Assembly (NCBI GenBank): GCA_040755295.1
Contig: JBFMBK010000001.1
Coordinates: 310,001-374,000, forward strand
Length of the DNA: 64,000 bases
DNA from: Bacillota bacterium
Lineage (GTDB): Bacteria; Bacillota; Desulfotomaculia; Desulfotomaculales; Ammonificaceae
Direction: 5' to 3'
In this document: one piece after another, positions 17,148 to 25,132 of the stretch
Position numbering within the stretch: the first letter of the stretch is position 1
Layout: the number at the start of each line of letters is the position of its first letter
The notes under the pieces: generated by a model
What the model saw: only the letters and a program-made list of their open reading frames with translations
Databases searched by the model: none
What the model was told of the DNA's origin: nothing
Program-made: the position numbers and the translations under genes

Positions 17148-17909
17148 ATGCGATACTTCCGGGAGTTATGGAATGATATACGCAAAATCGCGGAGTATTA
17201 TGGCCTATACCAACTATTACCGTATGGTTATAGAGAGTGGATTTTAGTTATGTTAATCGGTTTAGTTGGGGATGCAACCACTTATTTTCGTGGTTTTTGG
17301 CAACCTTTATCGGCAAGTTTCATAGCAGTAATTTTAGCGAATATTGTGGTTGTTTGCGTGTGTGGTCGTGGTTTTACTTTCTTGAGACCTTTGATTTTAA
17401 AACCTGAAGTCAGAAGGGTTGTTTCGGATAAAAACTATGAGCAGGGCTATGAAACTTCACTGGGCCGTCCTTATTTTGCTTCCGTGGATGTGAAAAATAT
17501 CAAAAAAGGGTTACGTATTAGCGATGCTACGGTATCACTTTTATTTTACCCTCCAAATAGCAAAGAGCCGCTTGTACCTAGGTCAATTAATGCACGTTGG
17601 GAAGAAAATATAGATCAGTTTAACCAAGGTAAATATCAAAGAATAAGCGATCTATATAAGTTACCTATGGAGCCCAATGGTATTTCCCATAGGTTTAATA
17701 TCGCCTTTAAGCACGAAGAACAGAAGGATGCGTTTGCTTTCAACTTTGATTCCTGCCGATTACCCGGATGGAAGAATTACGATTGGGCTATATCTCCCGG
17801 AGAATATAAAGTACGGGTAGAAATTAATGCTTCAGAGTTAAACAGACCGATAGTGCGGTTCTTCAAGCTTTATAATTACGGCACTGGTACGGCGTTAAAG
17901 ATAGGTTGA
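17148..17909 (+). CDS. Hypothetical membrane-anchored protein of the AT-rich island
   Basis: A 253-residue protein I do not recognise. Residues about 30-46 and 52-73 are hydrophobic and likely form a helical hairpin in the membrane (WILVMLIGLVGDATTYF; then LSASFIAVILANIVVVCVCG). The remainder, about 80-253, is soluble and rich in beta-strand patterns, possibly an immunoglobulin-like sandwich (VDVKNIKKGLRISDATVSLL; EYKVRVEINASEL). Base use is much more AT-rich than the haem cluster, which suggests transfer. ATG 17148 has no strong ribosome site; AAGGAGGAACCCC lies about 60 bases upstream. The low-GC neighbours on the same island are a GIY-YIG protein and a protease. Confidence 0.55.
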   Translation: MRYFRELWNDIRKIAEYYGLYQLLPYGYREWILVMLIGLVGDATTYFRGFWQPLSASFIAVILANIVVVCVCGRGFTFLRPLILKPEVRRVVSDKNYEQGYETSLGRPYFASVDVKNIKKGLRISDATVSLLFYPPNSKEPLVPRSINARWEENIDQFNQGKYQRISDLYKLPMEPNGISHRFNIAFKHEEQKDAFAFNFDSCRLPGWKNYDWAISPGEYKVRVEINASELNRPIVRFFKLYNYGTGTALKIG

Positions 17910-17915
17910 AACTTT

Positions 17916-18302
17916 TTGTCCCAAAATAGCAGGAAAACGAAAGATGGAGGGTTTAACTTGAAGGTAATATTGGGAGGCAAAGGTATTAAAAAAGAGACAC
18001 CCCATTCGGTTCGAGGGGTGTCTTTGATTATTAGGATAATAACCTCGTTAACATGGACTTGTTTTGGACGTTTATTACACTGGTTAAGGATACCTAGTTT
18101 TATCGCTAATATGACCTACGATGACCTTATTACCGGCGACCATATCGAGGTGTATAACAGTTCTCTTGCTGTTCGTATAAGTGTAAACAACCGAGATTAT
18201 TTCTTTGACCGATTCACCGGCAAGTTTAACGGCACAGGATACATGTTTAGAACCCCAGAATGTTTTAACCAATCCGCTGGTTACAGAAAGGCTTTAACCT
18301 AA
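17916..18302 (+). CDS. Doubtful small hypothetical gene (C-terminal half more credible)
   Basis: A frame of 128 codons from TTG 17916. The stretch from ATG 18111 on (MTYDDLITGDHIEVYNSSLA and NRDYFFDRFTGKFNGTGYMF) looks like real protein, with regular hydrophobic alternation. The first third instead contains a strong terminator hairpin (17988-18025), which argues against translation from 17916. A 63-residue product from ATG 18111 is the better guess, though I see no ribosome site. The 3' end overlaps the convergent GIY-YIG gene by 38 bases. I do not recognise the family. Confidence 0.35.
   Translation: MSQNSRKTKDGGFNLKVILGGKGIKKETPHSVRGVSLIIRIITSLTWTCFGRLLHWLRIPSFIANMTYDDLITGDHIEVYNSSLAVRISVNNRDYFFDRFTGKFNGTGYMFRTPECFNQSAGYRKALT
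17988..18025 (+). terminator. Rho-independent terminator downstream of the 17148 gene
   Basis: GACACCCC, loop ATTCGGTTCGA, GGGGTGTC followed by TTTGATTATT; the left side is A-rich. The 8-bp GC-rich stem lies about 80 bases after the stop of the membrane-anchored protein. Confidence 0.7.
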
Positions 18303-18552
18303 AAATCAATTCTTTTTCGCGGTTATCTGGATTACTATTTATTTCGTAAGTAAATGAGGTTGGTTTTCGTTCTAATATACAAGGGTTGTCCCCACCTAAA
18401 TGCCTAAGCAGTCGCTCCTTAATATATCCTTTACCCACGTAAACTGGCTCGTATCTGGAACTGAAGATAGTATACACTCCTACAACTCCGTCAGGTACAG
18501 TGTTAATACCGATAAGATTGAAAGCCATAGGGATTGGCGGAACAGATGGCAT
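18265..18552 (-). CDS. GIY-YIG domain protein
   Basis: A 95-residue protein with the GIY-YIG nuclease signature: GVYTIFS, then EPVYVGKG-x-IKERLLRHL (the first half of the GIY-YIG core with the conserved arginine), and EKELIFRLKP near the end. The usual catalytic glutamate may be the one in REKELIF. It is a single small domain of the kind found in Slx1/UvrC-like or mobile-element endonucleases. ATG at 18552 is chosen because GAAGGGGAG lies just upstream; the frame continues upstream to 18663 but with atypical sequence. It is on the opposite strand to its neighbours in the AT-rich island. The cellular role is unknown. Confidence 0.75.
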   Translation of the reverse strand: MPSVPPIPMAFNLIGINTVPDGVVGVYTIFSSRYEPVYVGKGYIKERLLRHLGGDNPCILERKPTSFTYEINSNPDNREKELIFRLKPFCNQRIG

Positions 18553-18698
18553 AATTATCTCCCCTTCTTTTATATTTGGTTTATTATACCATGAAGCGAC
18601 ATAACAAAAGGTAAATTGAAGAAAAAATTCTACGTGATGTAGCAGGAAAAACGAAAGAATCATAGAATGGTTGCCAAAGAATAGGTTAATAATAAATC

Positions 18699-18726
18699 AC
18701 CAAGACCGCCTTACGGCGGCCTGGTG
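18699..18726. repeat. GC-rich hairpin
   Basis: CACCAAGACCGCC, loop TTAC, GGCGGCCTGGTG. It is a 12-13 bp stem with two mismatches and no T-run. It is the first of three foldable segments in the 540-base gap between the GIY-YIG gene and the protease gene. Confidence 0.5.
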
Positions 18727-18739
18727 GTTGGCTTGCAGG

Positions 18740-18772
18740 GCTCTTTAGGTGGTTGGACCTAAGGAGCTTTTT
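18740..18772 (+). terminator. Predicted Rho-independent terminator
   Basis: GCTCTTTAGGT, loop GGTTGG, ACCTAAGGAGC, then TTTTT. The stem of 11 pairs has one mismatch. It reads on the plus strand, although the last plus-strand gene upstream ended at 18302, so some transcript must cross this gap. Confidence 0.6.
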
Positions 18773-19091
18773 CCTGCCCTTTGGTTAAGTAACACACGTC
18801 AAGTATGCACCTAACGCAATTAAGGCAGTCCTGCGAGGGGGTAATTTGTCCACAAATTGCGACCGGGATTACCCCAAACAAAAATACTCCCATTGCGGGT
18901 TCCTCCTTTCAGGAGCGCTCTGGTGAATTCAGTCGCCTCCTGCCCAATAAGGCTGACTGTCACTTTTGCGAGGCTCTACAAGAGAAACCCTTGTCCGTAA
19001 CCATAGGAGCCTAATGCAAGTTTGGATAATCATACCATACTAACATAATGAACACAATAATAGCTACCAATTGTTACCGAGGAGGGGTATA
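18773..19091. other. Gene-free structured stretch before the protease gene
   Basis: No convincing gene. GGGGTAAT (18837-18844) pairs with ATTACCCC (18868-18875), enclosing a second small stem AATTTGT-CC-ACAAATT. Further on, CCTCCTTTCAGGAGCGC and AGTCGCCTCCTGCCC could pair in alternative ways. A 69-codon frame from 18805 runs through all this and is not convincing. The pattern would suit a structured RNA or a long leader for the protease, but this is inference. Confidence 0.35.
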
Positions 19092-20153
19092 ATGCTAGTA
19101 ATAGACTATCGGTTGGGCGGAAAACCTCGGTATATCCTTAAAACCGCCAGGAGTAGGGACATGTTGGTTCCAGCCGATATACGCAAATGCGTCGCTTTTA
19201 TTTGTTATCGAGACCACCAGCAGATGATTAAGTTTGCTGGAACCGCCTTTTTTGTAAGTAGGCAATCCCAGGACGAATCTACTTATAGATTTGTCTATAT
19301 TGTGACAGCAAAGCACGTTATTCAGGAAATTGAACAGCACAGCGTTGATAGTTCTGTTGTTCTCCGACTAAATACTAAAGCTGGTTCATATCAAGAAATT
19401 GATACCGACTCCAGGGACTGGTTGTTTCATGAAACTGAACCTGCTTTTGATGTGGCAATATTAAATTGGGCACCACCTAGTAATGAAATTGACTACCTTC
19501 ATTTCCCCCTTGAAGCAGCTGCAACTGATGAAATTATATTCAATGAAGAAATAGGTTTAGGTGATGAAGTATTTTTGGCAGGTTTATTTACAAAACACTA
19601 TGGAAAACATAATAACATTCCCATTGTACGTGTGGGTAACATTGCAGCCATGCCCGAAGAGCCTGTGAAAACCAAAATGGGTTTAATGGATGCATACCTT
19701 ATAGAAGCAAGGTCTATAGGTGGACTTAGTGGTTCACCGGTATTTGTTCATTTAGGTCCAATAAGGACAAGTTGGGATAAAGAGAAAGAAACAAAAATAA
19801 AAGGCGACAAGTTTTTCTTATTGGGGTTAGTGCATGGGCATTGGGATGTTCCTTTTGATGAGCAGATGGATGTAGGGGGAGACAAGGTTGGGGAAGACAA
19901 AATCAATATGGGTATCGCCGTGGTTGTGCCAGTTTCAAAGATTATTGAGGTTATAGACCATCCTAAATTCAAGGAGATTCGAGAAAGAGTGGAAGAGAAG
20001 CGTAGAAAAGAAAGCTTGCCTACCCCTGATAATGCACACAATGAAAAACCATTTACACGGGATAACTTTCTCTCTGATCTTAAGAAAGCGTCCCGCCGTG
20101 TAGCGGATGACCGATCTGATCGACGCCCTGGCAAACCTGAGAAAGCCAAGTAA
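19092..20153 (+). CDS. Trypsin-like serine protease
   Basis: A 353-residue protein with a complete chymotrypsin-fold triad: H75 in VTAKHVI, D120 in AFDVAIL and S213 in GGLSGSPVF. There is no signal peptide or membrane helix, so the protease is probably cytoplasmic. The last 80 residues are charged and contain a second short block (PFTRDNFLSDLKKASRRV). ATG 19092 follows GAGGAGGGGT. It is AT-rich like the rest of the island. Its 3' end overlaps the convergent transposase gene by 74 bases, so the last residues (after about KKASRRV) may come from the inserted element. Stand-alone proteases of this sort occur in defence and stress islands; no substrate is evident. Confidence 0.75.
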   Translation: MLVIDYRLGGKPRYILKTARSRDMLVPADIRKCVAFICYRDHQQMIKFAGTAFFVSRQSQDESTYRFVYIVTAKHVIQEIEQHSVDSSVVLRLNTKAGSYQEIDTDSRDWLFHETEPAFDVAILNWAPPSNEIDYLHFPLEAAATDEIIFNEEIGLGDEVFLAGLFTKHYGKHNNIPIVRVGNIAAMPEEPVKTKMGLMDAYLIEARSIGGLSGSPVFVHLGPIRTSWDKEKETKIKGDKFFLLGLVHGHWDVPFDEQMDVGGDKVGEDKINMGIAVVVPVSKIIEVIDHPKFKEIRERVEEKRRKESLPTPDNAHNEKPFTRDNFLSDLKKASRRVADDRSDRRPGKPEKAK

Positions 20154-20988
20154 TGAACAAGTTCTGCTCGTCCCTCCGATGGTTATAGCGGAACATAAAC
20201 TCGTCTAAATAACACTGGAGGTACTTTGCGCTAACGGCGTGATGTGTACCGTCAAGGCTACGTTTTAACTGTGACCAAAAGCACTCAATATTGTTCGTGT
20301 GAATGTCGCCCCTAACGTATATCTTCTGTGCATGATGGATGCGGCGGTGATGATAACCTGCTTTCCCTACGCCGTTGTAACTTAGATATTCGTCGGTATA
20401 AATGATGCTACCCGGTAATACACGCTCTCCCAACATGGGCAGGAGCGTTTTTGTTTTAGCATCGGGAACGACTTCGGCAACGACCTTACCTTGACGCTGG
20501 ACAACACCGGCGACAATAGTCTTGCCTTCGGCACCACGACCGCGTTTACCACGGCGTTTACCGCCGACATAAGTTTCGTCCATTTCTACGGCACCAGAAA
20601 ACGAACCAACGTCTTCCTTTAGGAGTTTGCGTATCTGATGGAACATACGCCACGCCGCTTTATAAGTAACACCTAACTGGCGTTGGAGTTGCTTCGCCGA
20701 TATACCGCAACGTGTACTACTCATAAGGTAAACAGCGTAGAACCACAATTTAAGCGGTGTACTGGACTTATGAAAGATGGTTCCCGCCGTAGGATAGAAG
20801 TGCGTCCCGCAGTTATCGCATGAGTAGCAGCGGCGATTAGTAAGCCGGTGGTGCTTTGTGATGCGGCCACACTTCTTGCAGTAGATACCGTTGGGGTGAA
20901 AGTGGTTAACTAACCACTCAAGGCAAGCGTTATCGTCGGGGAAATCCTTATGGAAACTATTAATGGTGTACTTCTCCACTTGATGCAC
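20080..20988 (-). CDS. ISXO2-like (IS1595-type) transposase
   Basis: A 302-residue transposase, apparently complete. The N-terminal zinc ribbon has YCKKCGR and SCDNCGTHF; the catalytic core shows MDETYVGGKRRGKRGRG, then IIYTDEYLSYN and NNIECFWSQLKRSL, as in the DDE/DDN ISXO2 domain. The frame starts with GTG 20988, but a GTG three codons later is better spaced from AAGGAAGG. The final 15 residues may be read-through into flanking DNA. I could not find matching terminal inverted repeats, so the ends of the element are undefined. A near-perfect promoter lies upstream. Confidence 0.88.
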   Translation of the reverse strand: MHQVEKYTINSFHKDFPDDNACLEWLVNHFHPNGIYCKKCGRITKHHRLTNRRCYSCDNCGTHFYPTAGTIFHKSSTPLKLWFYAVYLMSSTRCGISAKQLQRQLGVTYKAAWRMFHQIRKLLKEDVGSFSGAVEMDETYVGGKRRGKRGRGAEGKTIVAGVVQRQGKVVAEVVPDAKTKTLLPMLGERVLPGSIIYTDEYLSYNGVGKAGYHHRRIHHAQKIYVRGDIHTNNIECFWSQLKRSLDGTHHAVSAKYLQCYLDEFMFRYNHRRDEQNLFITWLSQVCQGVDQIGHPLHGGTLS

Positions 20989-21012
20989 CTTCCTTACTGG
21001 TTTCTTAAGAAT

Positions 21013-21041
21013 ATTATACCAGAAGGTTTACGTGCTGTCAA
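21013..21041 (-). promoter_or_regulatory. Consensus sigma-A promoter of the transposase
   Basis: Read on the minus strand: TTGACA (21041-21036), a 17-base spacer, TATAAT (21018-21013). Both hexamers match the consensus exactly. It lies about 25 bases upstream of the transposase start. Confidence 0.85.
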
Positions 21042-21095
21042 GGGATAATCGCCTAATAATATATTCAAGGCGTCTTGGGGATTAGGTTGTAGCAG

Positions 21096-21112
21096 GGTGG
21101 GTTTTACCCACC
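21096..21112. repeat. GGTGGG-TTTTA-CCCACC palindrome
   Basis: A 6-bp stem preceded by GTAGCA, like the palindrome at 10882-10898. It lies between the convergent-side end of the Yip1 gene and the transposase promoter. Confidence 0.45.
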
Positions 21113-21121
21113 TTTGATTCT

Positions 21122-21808
21122 TTACGGCTTGTTTAACAGGGCTAATGCAGACAAAAGGGAGTACAGGAACCAAAGCGCAAAAAGGTAAATCCCGACGTAA
21201 ATCGGCCTGGTTTTAAGGGCTACCGCGCCGCCGACGCTCCAAAGCGCAAGGCTCCATAAGGTGAAAACGCTGCAGCGCGCGAGAAAGGCGTAAAGCAGGG
21301 TCTTCGGGTAGGGGAAAAACATGGCCAGGGTCACGGTTACCCGGTGAAAGTTCTCCACCGAGGATGACAGAGCGATGCCCGTGCTGACGACGTTACCGAG
21401 CAGGATCGGTACGTAACCATATACGGCGATGGTAAGAACGGTCTCGAAAGGAATCACGGTTTTGCGTAGCGAGCCGTAAAGTCTCAATAACAGGGATACC
21501 ATCAACCAGACGACTACAGGGAACAGGACGGCGCCGAAAAGGGCCGCCAGCGGCACCGTAACAGGGATGAATTCCTTTATTTTTCCTAATTCGCCGGGCG
21601 GGATCTTAAGAGTGTTGTTTTCGATCATCCAGATGGTTGCCGCCCTGATCTTGGGCAGCAGGATTAGGGCCATGAAGATATTCAGGGCGCAGAGCACGAG
21701 CGCCGGACGCATGAACAGCGGACGGTCCGCGACTATTCTGAAAACGGCGAGCGGCTCGGTTACAACCAAAAACAAACGCTTTACGGAGGACGGAAAATCC
21801 TGCGCCAA
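21122..21808 (-). CDS. Yip1-domain membrane protein
   Basis: A 228-residue integral membrane protein with about five hydrophobic segments (near residues 35-52, 85-110, 120-145, 165-190 and 195-222). The pattern FLVVTEPLAVFRIVADRP at the N-terminus followed by several helices fits the Yip1 superfamily, whose bacterial members have no settled function. The TTG start at 21808 is supported by AAAGGAG at good distance. It diverges from the DUF2148 gene. Confidence 0.7.
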   Translation of the reverse strand: MAQDFPSSVKRLFLVVTEPLAVFRIVADRPLFMRPALVLCALNIFMALILLPKIRAATIWMIENNTLKIPPGELGKIKEFIPVTVPLAALFGAVLFPVVVWLMVSLLLRLYGSLRKTVIPFETVLTIAVYGYVPILLGNVVSTGIALSSSVENFHRVTVTLAMFFPYPKTLLYAFLARCSVFTLWSLALWSVGGAVALKTRPIYVGIYLFALWFLYSLLSALALLNKP

Positions 21809-21892
21809 ATTTCAATTACTCCTTTGTTCCGCAAAATATAATATAGTCGTATTCGCTCCCCGGATGTTGTTTTCCTGCATGGAAAACATAAG

Positions 21893-21913
21893 GTTCAACG
21901 TTCAACGTGCAAT
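21893..21913. repeat. GTTCAAC heptamer array
   Basis: GTTCAAC, GTTCAAC, GTGCAAT in tandem, in the gap between the divergent Yip1 and DUF2148 genes. It is the complement of the GTTGAAC type at 16464. Confidence 0.55.
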
Positions 21914-21970
21914 GTATCCCGGAGTGTTGCGGGACAGTTGCTTGACAGAACATCGCCGAAAGGCTAAGCT

Positions 21971-22528
21971 TTGAGGAAAAAGAAACGGGTGATGACTTTG
22001 GAGGAAGTCGTGGTCCAGGTCGCGGGATTCATGGCCCTGGCGGCGAGGACGGCGCCGAAGTCGCTCGGCCAGGATTACCTCGAAATCAAGGTGATAGCGG
22101 GCGCGGATTTGCCGCGACTGGCCGAGGGGATGGAGGCTTTCGGGAGGGAAACGGGTAAAAAGGACTTTGACCGGGATGCGGAAAGTGTGCGCAGGTCGGC
22201 GGCGGTTTTTCTCATCGGCCTGAAAAACGCGAAACCCCTGGGCCTTAACTGCGGCGCCTGCGGTTTTCCACGCTGCGACGATGTGGTTGAGCATGAAGAA
22301 AAGGAGTTCAGAGGGCCGCATTGTTACTGGCGGGCGATGGATATGGGCATCGCAATCGGCTCAGCGGTAAAGACGGCTTCCCTTTTTAACGTCGATAACC
22401 GGGTCATGTACCGGGCTGGTGTTGCGGCCCGCCGGCTGGGTTTGACTGACGCCGGTGTGGTTCTGGGGATACCTTTGGCGGCCACGGGCAAGAGTGTTTT
22501 TTTCGACCGTACGCCGAAGAAAGAATAG
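21971..22528 (+). CDS. DUF2148 ferredoxin-like domain protein
   Basis: A 185-residue protein. The block LAARTAPKSLGQDYLEIKVI near the N-terminus and a cysteine cluster C95-x2-C98-x4-C103 (NCGACGFPRC) with a further cysteine in FRGPHC are typical of DUF2148, small proteins thought to bind a 4Fe-4S cluster and common in strict anaerobes. The exact role is unknown. The start is uncertain: TTG 21971, GTG 21989 and ATG 21992 are all in frame; AAAGGC lies before the first. Confidence 0.8.
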   Translation: MRKKKRVMTLEEVVVQVAGFMALAARTAPKSLGQDYLEIKVIAGADLPRLAEGMEAFGRETGKKDFDRDAESVRRSAAVFLIGLKNAKPLGLNCGACGFPRCDDVVEHEEKEFRGPHCYWRAMDMGIAIGSAVKTASLFNVDNRVMYRAGVAARRLGLTDAGVVLGIPLAATGKSVFFDRTPKKE

Positions 22529-22559
22529 GGCCGGGTCTATACCAGACGGTAAAGAATAA

Positions 22560-22664
22560 CCACAGAGACACAGAGCACACGGAGGAAAGAAGGAAATATA
22601 CGTATTTATTCTTTTAATTATAGTTTTGATATTTCTGTTCTCTGTGAACTCAGTGCCTCTGTGG
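22560..22664. repeat. Long imperfect inverted repeat of CACAGAG units
   Basis: The left arm starts CCACAGAGACACAGAGCACA and the right arm ends TCAGTGCCTCTGTGG, with an AT-rich centre. The arms are themselves built of CACAGAG-like units. A single arm (CCACAAAGACACAGAG) occurs again near 29174. The element abuts MITE-like element B3. Confidence 0.55.
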
Positions 22665-22667
22665 CGG

Positions 22668-22763
22668 CCCAGCACTCAACTTGCTGATCTTAAGACGCAG
22701 CGTTCTGAGTCGCCTTGCGTCTATGAAAATGCAAAGTGTCTTAAAGTGCCGTTGAGTGCCGGG
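22668..22763. mobile_element. MITE-like element B3
   Basis: A 96-bp segment bounded by CCCAGCACTCAAC and GTTGAGTGCCGGG, complementary over 13 bases with one mismatch. The interior also has a short inverted pair (CTTAAGAC / GTCTTAAAG). It sits next to the CACAGAG inverted repeat. Confidence 0.7.
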
Positions 22764-22822
22764 TGGTTCCGGATTGTACGGCTTAGGAAAAAAAATAATT
22801 TAAATAGTCAGAACGGGACTGC

Positions 22823-22863
22823 AAAAAAGAGAGCGGTGGACTTTACGCCACCGCTCTCTTTTT
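22823..22863. terminator. Bidirectional Rho-independent terminator
   Basis: AAAAAAGAGAGCGGTGG, loop ACTTTACG, CCACCGCTCTCTTTTT. The stem exceeds 12 pairs, with an A-run on one side and a T-run on the other, so it can stop transcription from both the DUF2148 side and the aldolase/phosphatase gene. Confidence 0.9.
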
Positions 22864-22877
22864 CCTAAGATTTATAT

Positions 22878-24008
22878 TTAACCCTTTGCGGCCTTTTCTT
22901 TTGCCGCCTTGGCCGCACGCAGGTCGATGAACCGGTCCTTCAGCTTCTTCATGACCATCGGCATCGTGGTATACTCCATCTCGTCGAGGTGCAGCCGGTG
23001 CGGCTCAAACGGCCCAAGGCGTCTCATATAATCGGCGATGAGGTTCGCCTCATCCCGCGCCCGGTCGAAGGCCGGGTCGTCGAAGAGGTCCTGCGGACCT
23101 ATAAGCCGTCCATTCGCCAGTTGGAAACCGAGCGCGACAACCCGCGGCGGCCCGTCGAAGCGCGTCGGGGTGGCCTGCCGGACTCCTACGGCCATCAGGG
23201 GACCGCTGTGGGAGCCCCTCATCCACCCGGAAACCAAATGCGGGTGGGCGAAAGGTTCAAGTACTTCTCCCACCGCCGGGTAACCGCTCTGACAGCGGAC
23301 GATGCATACGGGGTCGTCCTTGCCCACGTACCGTCCGGCCATGATGTTGAGGCGTTGGGTGCTGGAGACCGCCGCGATCTGGCCGGTGTCCTTGTGGAAT
23401 ATCCGTTTGATGCAGTAACGGCCGGGCGCGCCGATAAAAATCAGCATATCGTAAATCTCTTCGGGGGCGGCGAAAGTAATCTTCTTGTCATCGATCAGAT
23501 CGCGGACCTCAAAAAGAAAGCCGGAGTGCATCTTAGGGTCGATCACCAGGCCGATCGTATTGAAGGGGTCCGCAAATATCTTATACAGCGGGAGGTTCCA
23601 GGCGCCGGGCTCGGTCTTGTCGGCCATGAAAACGATAATCGGCTCGCTCGTCCGTTCCTCAATCTCCATTTCGGCCACGCCGGGTCCGAGCCCTTTGATG
23701 TTTCCGGAAAAGGCGTCCGAGAGCAGGTCCTGGCCCGCGCCATACAGTTTGAGCTTCTTGGCGACTTCGGTACAGGCGACGAAGGTATCCCAGGCCAACT
23801 GGTGAATCTCGCCGTTGTTCCGCCCGAGTTGATGTGTCAGGACCAGGTTGACGTCGTCACCGACATGTGCAACGTAGAAATCTATGAGTAAAGGGCTGCC
23901 CGAAAGAGTGCCGCGTGCCTTTTCAAGAAGTTCGGGGTGAACGCTGGAATGACCTATAAAACCGCCGACATCGGCTTTGATAACGGAAAGCGTAAGCTTT
24001 TTACCCAT
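22878..24008 (-). CDS. Bifunctional fructose-1,6-bisphosphate aldolase/phosphatase
   Basis: A 376-residue enzyme of the archaeal FBPA/P (type V FBPase) family, which makes fructose-6-phosphate from triose phosphates in one active site, a one-way gluconeogenic enzyme. Seen are LTLSVIKADVGGFIGHSSVH at the N-terminus, HVGDDVNLVLTH with metal-binding aspartates near 50, and the FVACTEVAKKLKLYGAG and YCIKRIFHKDTG blocks. The family is found in archaea and in thermophilic or early-branching bacteria, so it hints at a warm habitat and autotrophic or gluconeogenic growth. GAGGAGAAAAG precedes ATG 24008. It is monocistronic, ended by the terminator at 22823. Confidence 0.93.
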   Translation of the reverse strand: MGKKLTLSVIKADVGGFIGHSSVHPELLEKARGTLSGSPLLIDFYVAHVGDDVNLVLTHQLGRNNGEIHQLAWDTFVACTEVAKKLKLYGAGQDLLSDAFSGNIKGLGPGVAEMEIEERTSEPIIVFMADKTEPGAWNLPLYKIFADPFNTIGLVIDPKMHSGFLFEVRDLIDDKKITFAAPEEIYDMLIFIGAPGRYCIKRIFHKDTGQIAAVSSTQRLNIMAGRYVGKDDPVCIVRCQSGYPAVGEVLEPFAHPHLVSGWMRGSHSGPLMAVGVRQATPTRFDGPPRVVALGFQLANGRLIGPQDLFDDPAFDRARDEANLIADYMRRLGPFEPHRLHLDEMEYTTMPMVMKKLKDRFIDLRAAKAAKEKAAKG

Positions 24009-24148
24009 CTGCTTTTCTCCTCCTCTAAAAATAAATGTGTTATACTAATTCTATGAGTACGTCCTTTATTCCTCCTTAATGATTGGGTTTTTGTAGATTT
24101 TTTTCCGGCTCTGGCGGCATCCTTCCAGTTTTTTGGCCGCCCCTTGTT

Positions 24149-25132
24149 TCACTTCCGTCCCACCACCCTGAAACAAACGATGCCGACCAAAAAGGGCAGC
24201 CATACCGTAATACCGCGGTAAACGAAGGTGACCAGCACCGCCGTTTCGGAATCAACCCCGAGAGAAGCGAGCGTTGCGGCCATCGCGCCTTCAACGACCC
24301 CCACCCCGGAAGGGGTGATTGAAATAATCATAAAGAGCACCCCCACGGCGTAACCGGCGATCAGTGTTCCGGGAGGCACCCCGCCGGCGAACGCCATGAA
24401 AACCGTGCCGAGGATGCAGATGCCGAGGACTTCCACCAGGAGCGCGTGCAGCGCCACCCGCAGGATGCGGTGCGGTTTCCGCGAGAGCCATTCCACCCCT
24501 TCAAGAAGATTATGAACGAAACGGTCCACCTTTTCCTCAAGGTTCCTGCGTCTCACGGGTGGGAAAACCACTGCGGCCCTCACCGCGCCGCCGGCCAAAC
24601 GCATCAGTGTCTGCGGCCGGTGAACCGCAACCGCCAGGAGAAAAGCCTGTACCCCTAAAAACGCCAGCAGCAGAACCGCCGCCAGTCCTTCGTACGCTGT
24701 AAGGCTTCTGTTTATCCAGAGATAACCGAAGGCCGTCATCAAGACCACAAAGAAGGCGCCGTAGTCGCAAAGGTAATAAATCATGTTGACAAGCACCGCC
24801 CGGGCCAGCGTGGCACCTCGTTTAACCGCATCGGCAACGATAAACGCGGCCACGGAAAAAGAGCCGCCGGGTGTCACAAGGCCTACGAAAGACCCGGCTG
24901 ACACCAGCAGCACGAGGCGCATCCAGGACTCCCGGATCCCTGCCACGCGGTAAACGGCGTGGTAAAACCCCGCCCGGTTGACGATCAGCAACGACTCAAA
25001 CCCCAATGCCGCCAGGACCCAGTAAGGGTTCCCCTGTTTTAAGGTCATCAGGAGTTTCCGGCTTTCGGCGTAATGCCCGGCCAGGAACAATGCCGTAAAA
25101 AACAGCAGAATCGCGAAAAGAAAACGGTACAT
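24149..25132 (-). CDS. Flippase-like membrane protein (LPG synthase transmembrane/UPF0104 family)
   Basis: A 327-residue protein with about eight hydrophobic segments. The blocks VSAGSFVGLVTPGGSFSVAA near residue 80 and TPSGVGVVEGAMAATLASLG near 285 are characteristic of the lysylphosphatidylglycerol synthase TM/AglD-like family, proposed to move lipids or lipid-linked sugars across the membrane. The soluble aminoacyl-transfer domain of MprF is absent. ATG 25132 is the first start. It stands alone, reading toward the FBPA/P gene. The substrate is unknown. Confidence 0.82.
   Translation of the reverse strand: MYRFLFAILLFFTALFLAGHYAESRKLLMTLKQGNPYWVLAALGFESLLIVNRAGFYHAVYRVAGIRESWMRLVLLVSAGSFVGLVTPGGSFSVAAFIVADAVKRGATLARAVLVNMIYYLCDYGAFFVVLMTAFGYLWINRSLTAYEGLAAVLLLAFLGVQAFLLAVAVHRPQTLMRLAGGAVRAAVVFPPVRRRNLEEKVDRFVHNLLEGVEWLSRKPHRILRVALHALLVEVLGICILGTVFMAFAGGVPPGTLIAGYAVGVLFMIISITPSGVGVVEGAMAATLASLGVDSETAVLVTFVYRGITVWLPFLVGIVCFRVVGRK

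Noticed and set aside
18805-19014. Plus-strand frame of 69 codons before the protease
   Set aside because: No ribosome site, no recognisable pattern, and it runs across stem-loops that better explain the sequence.
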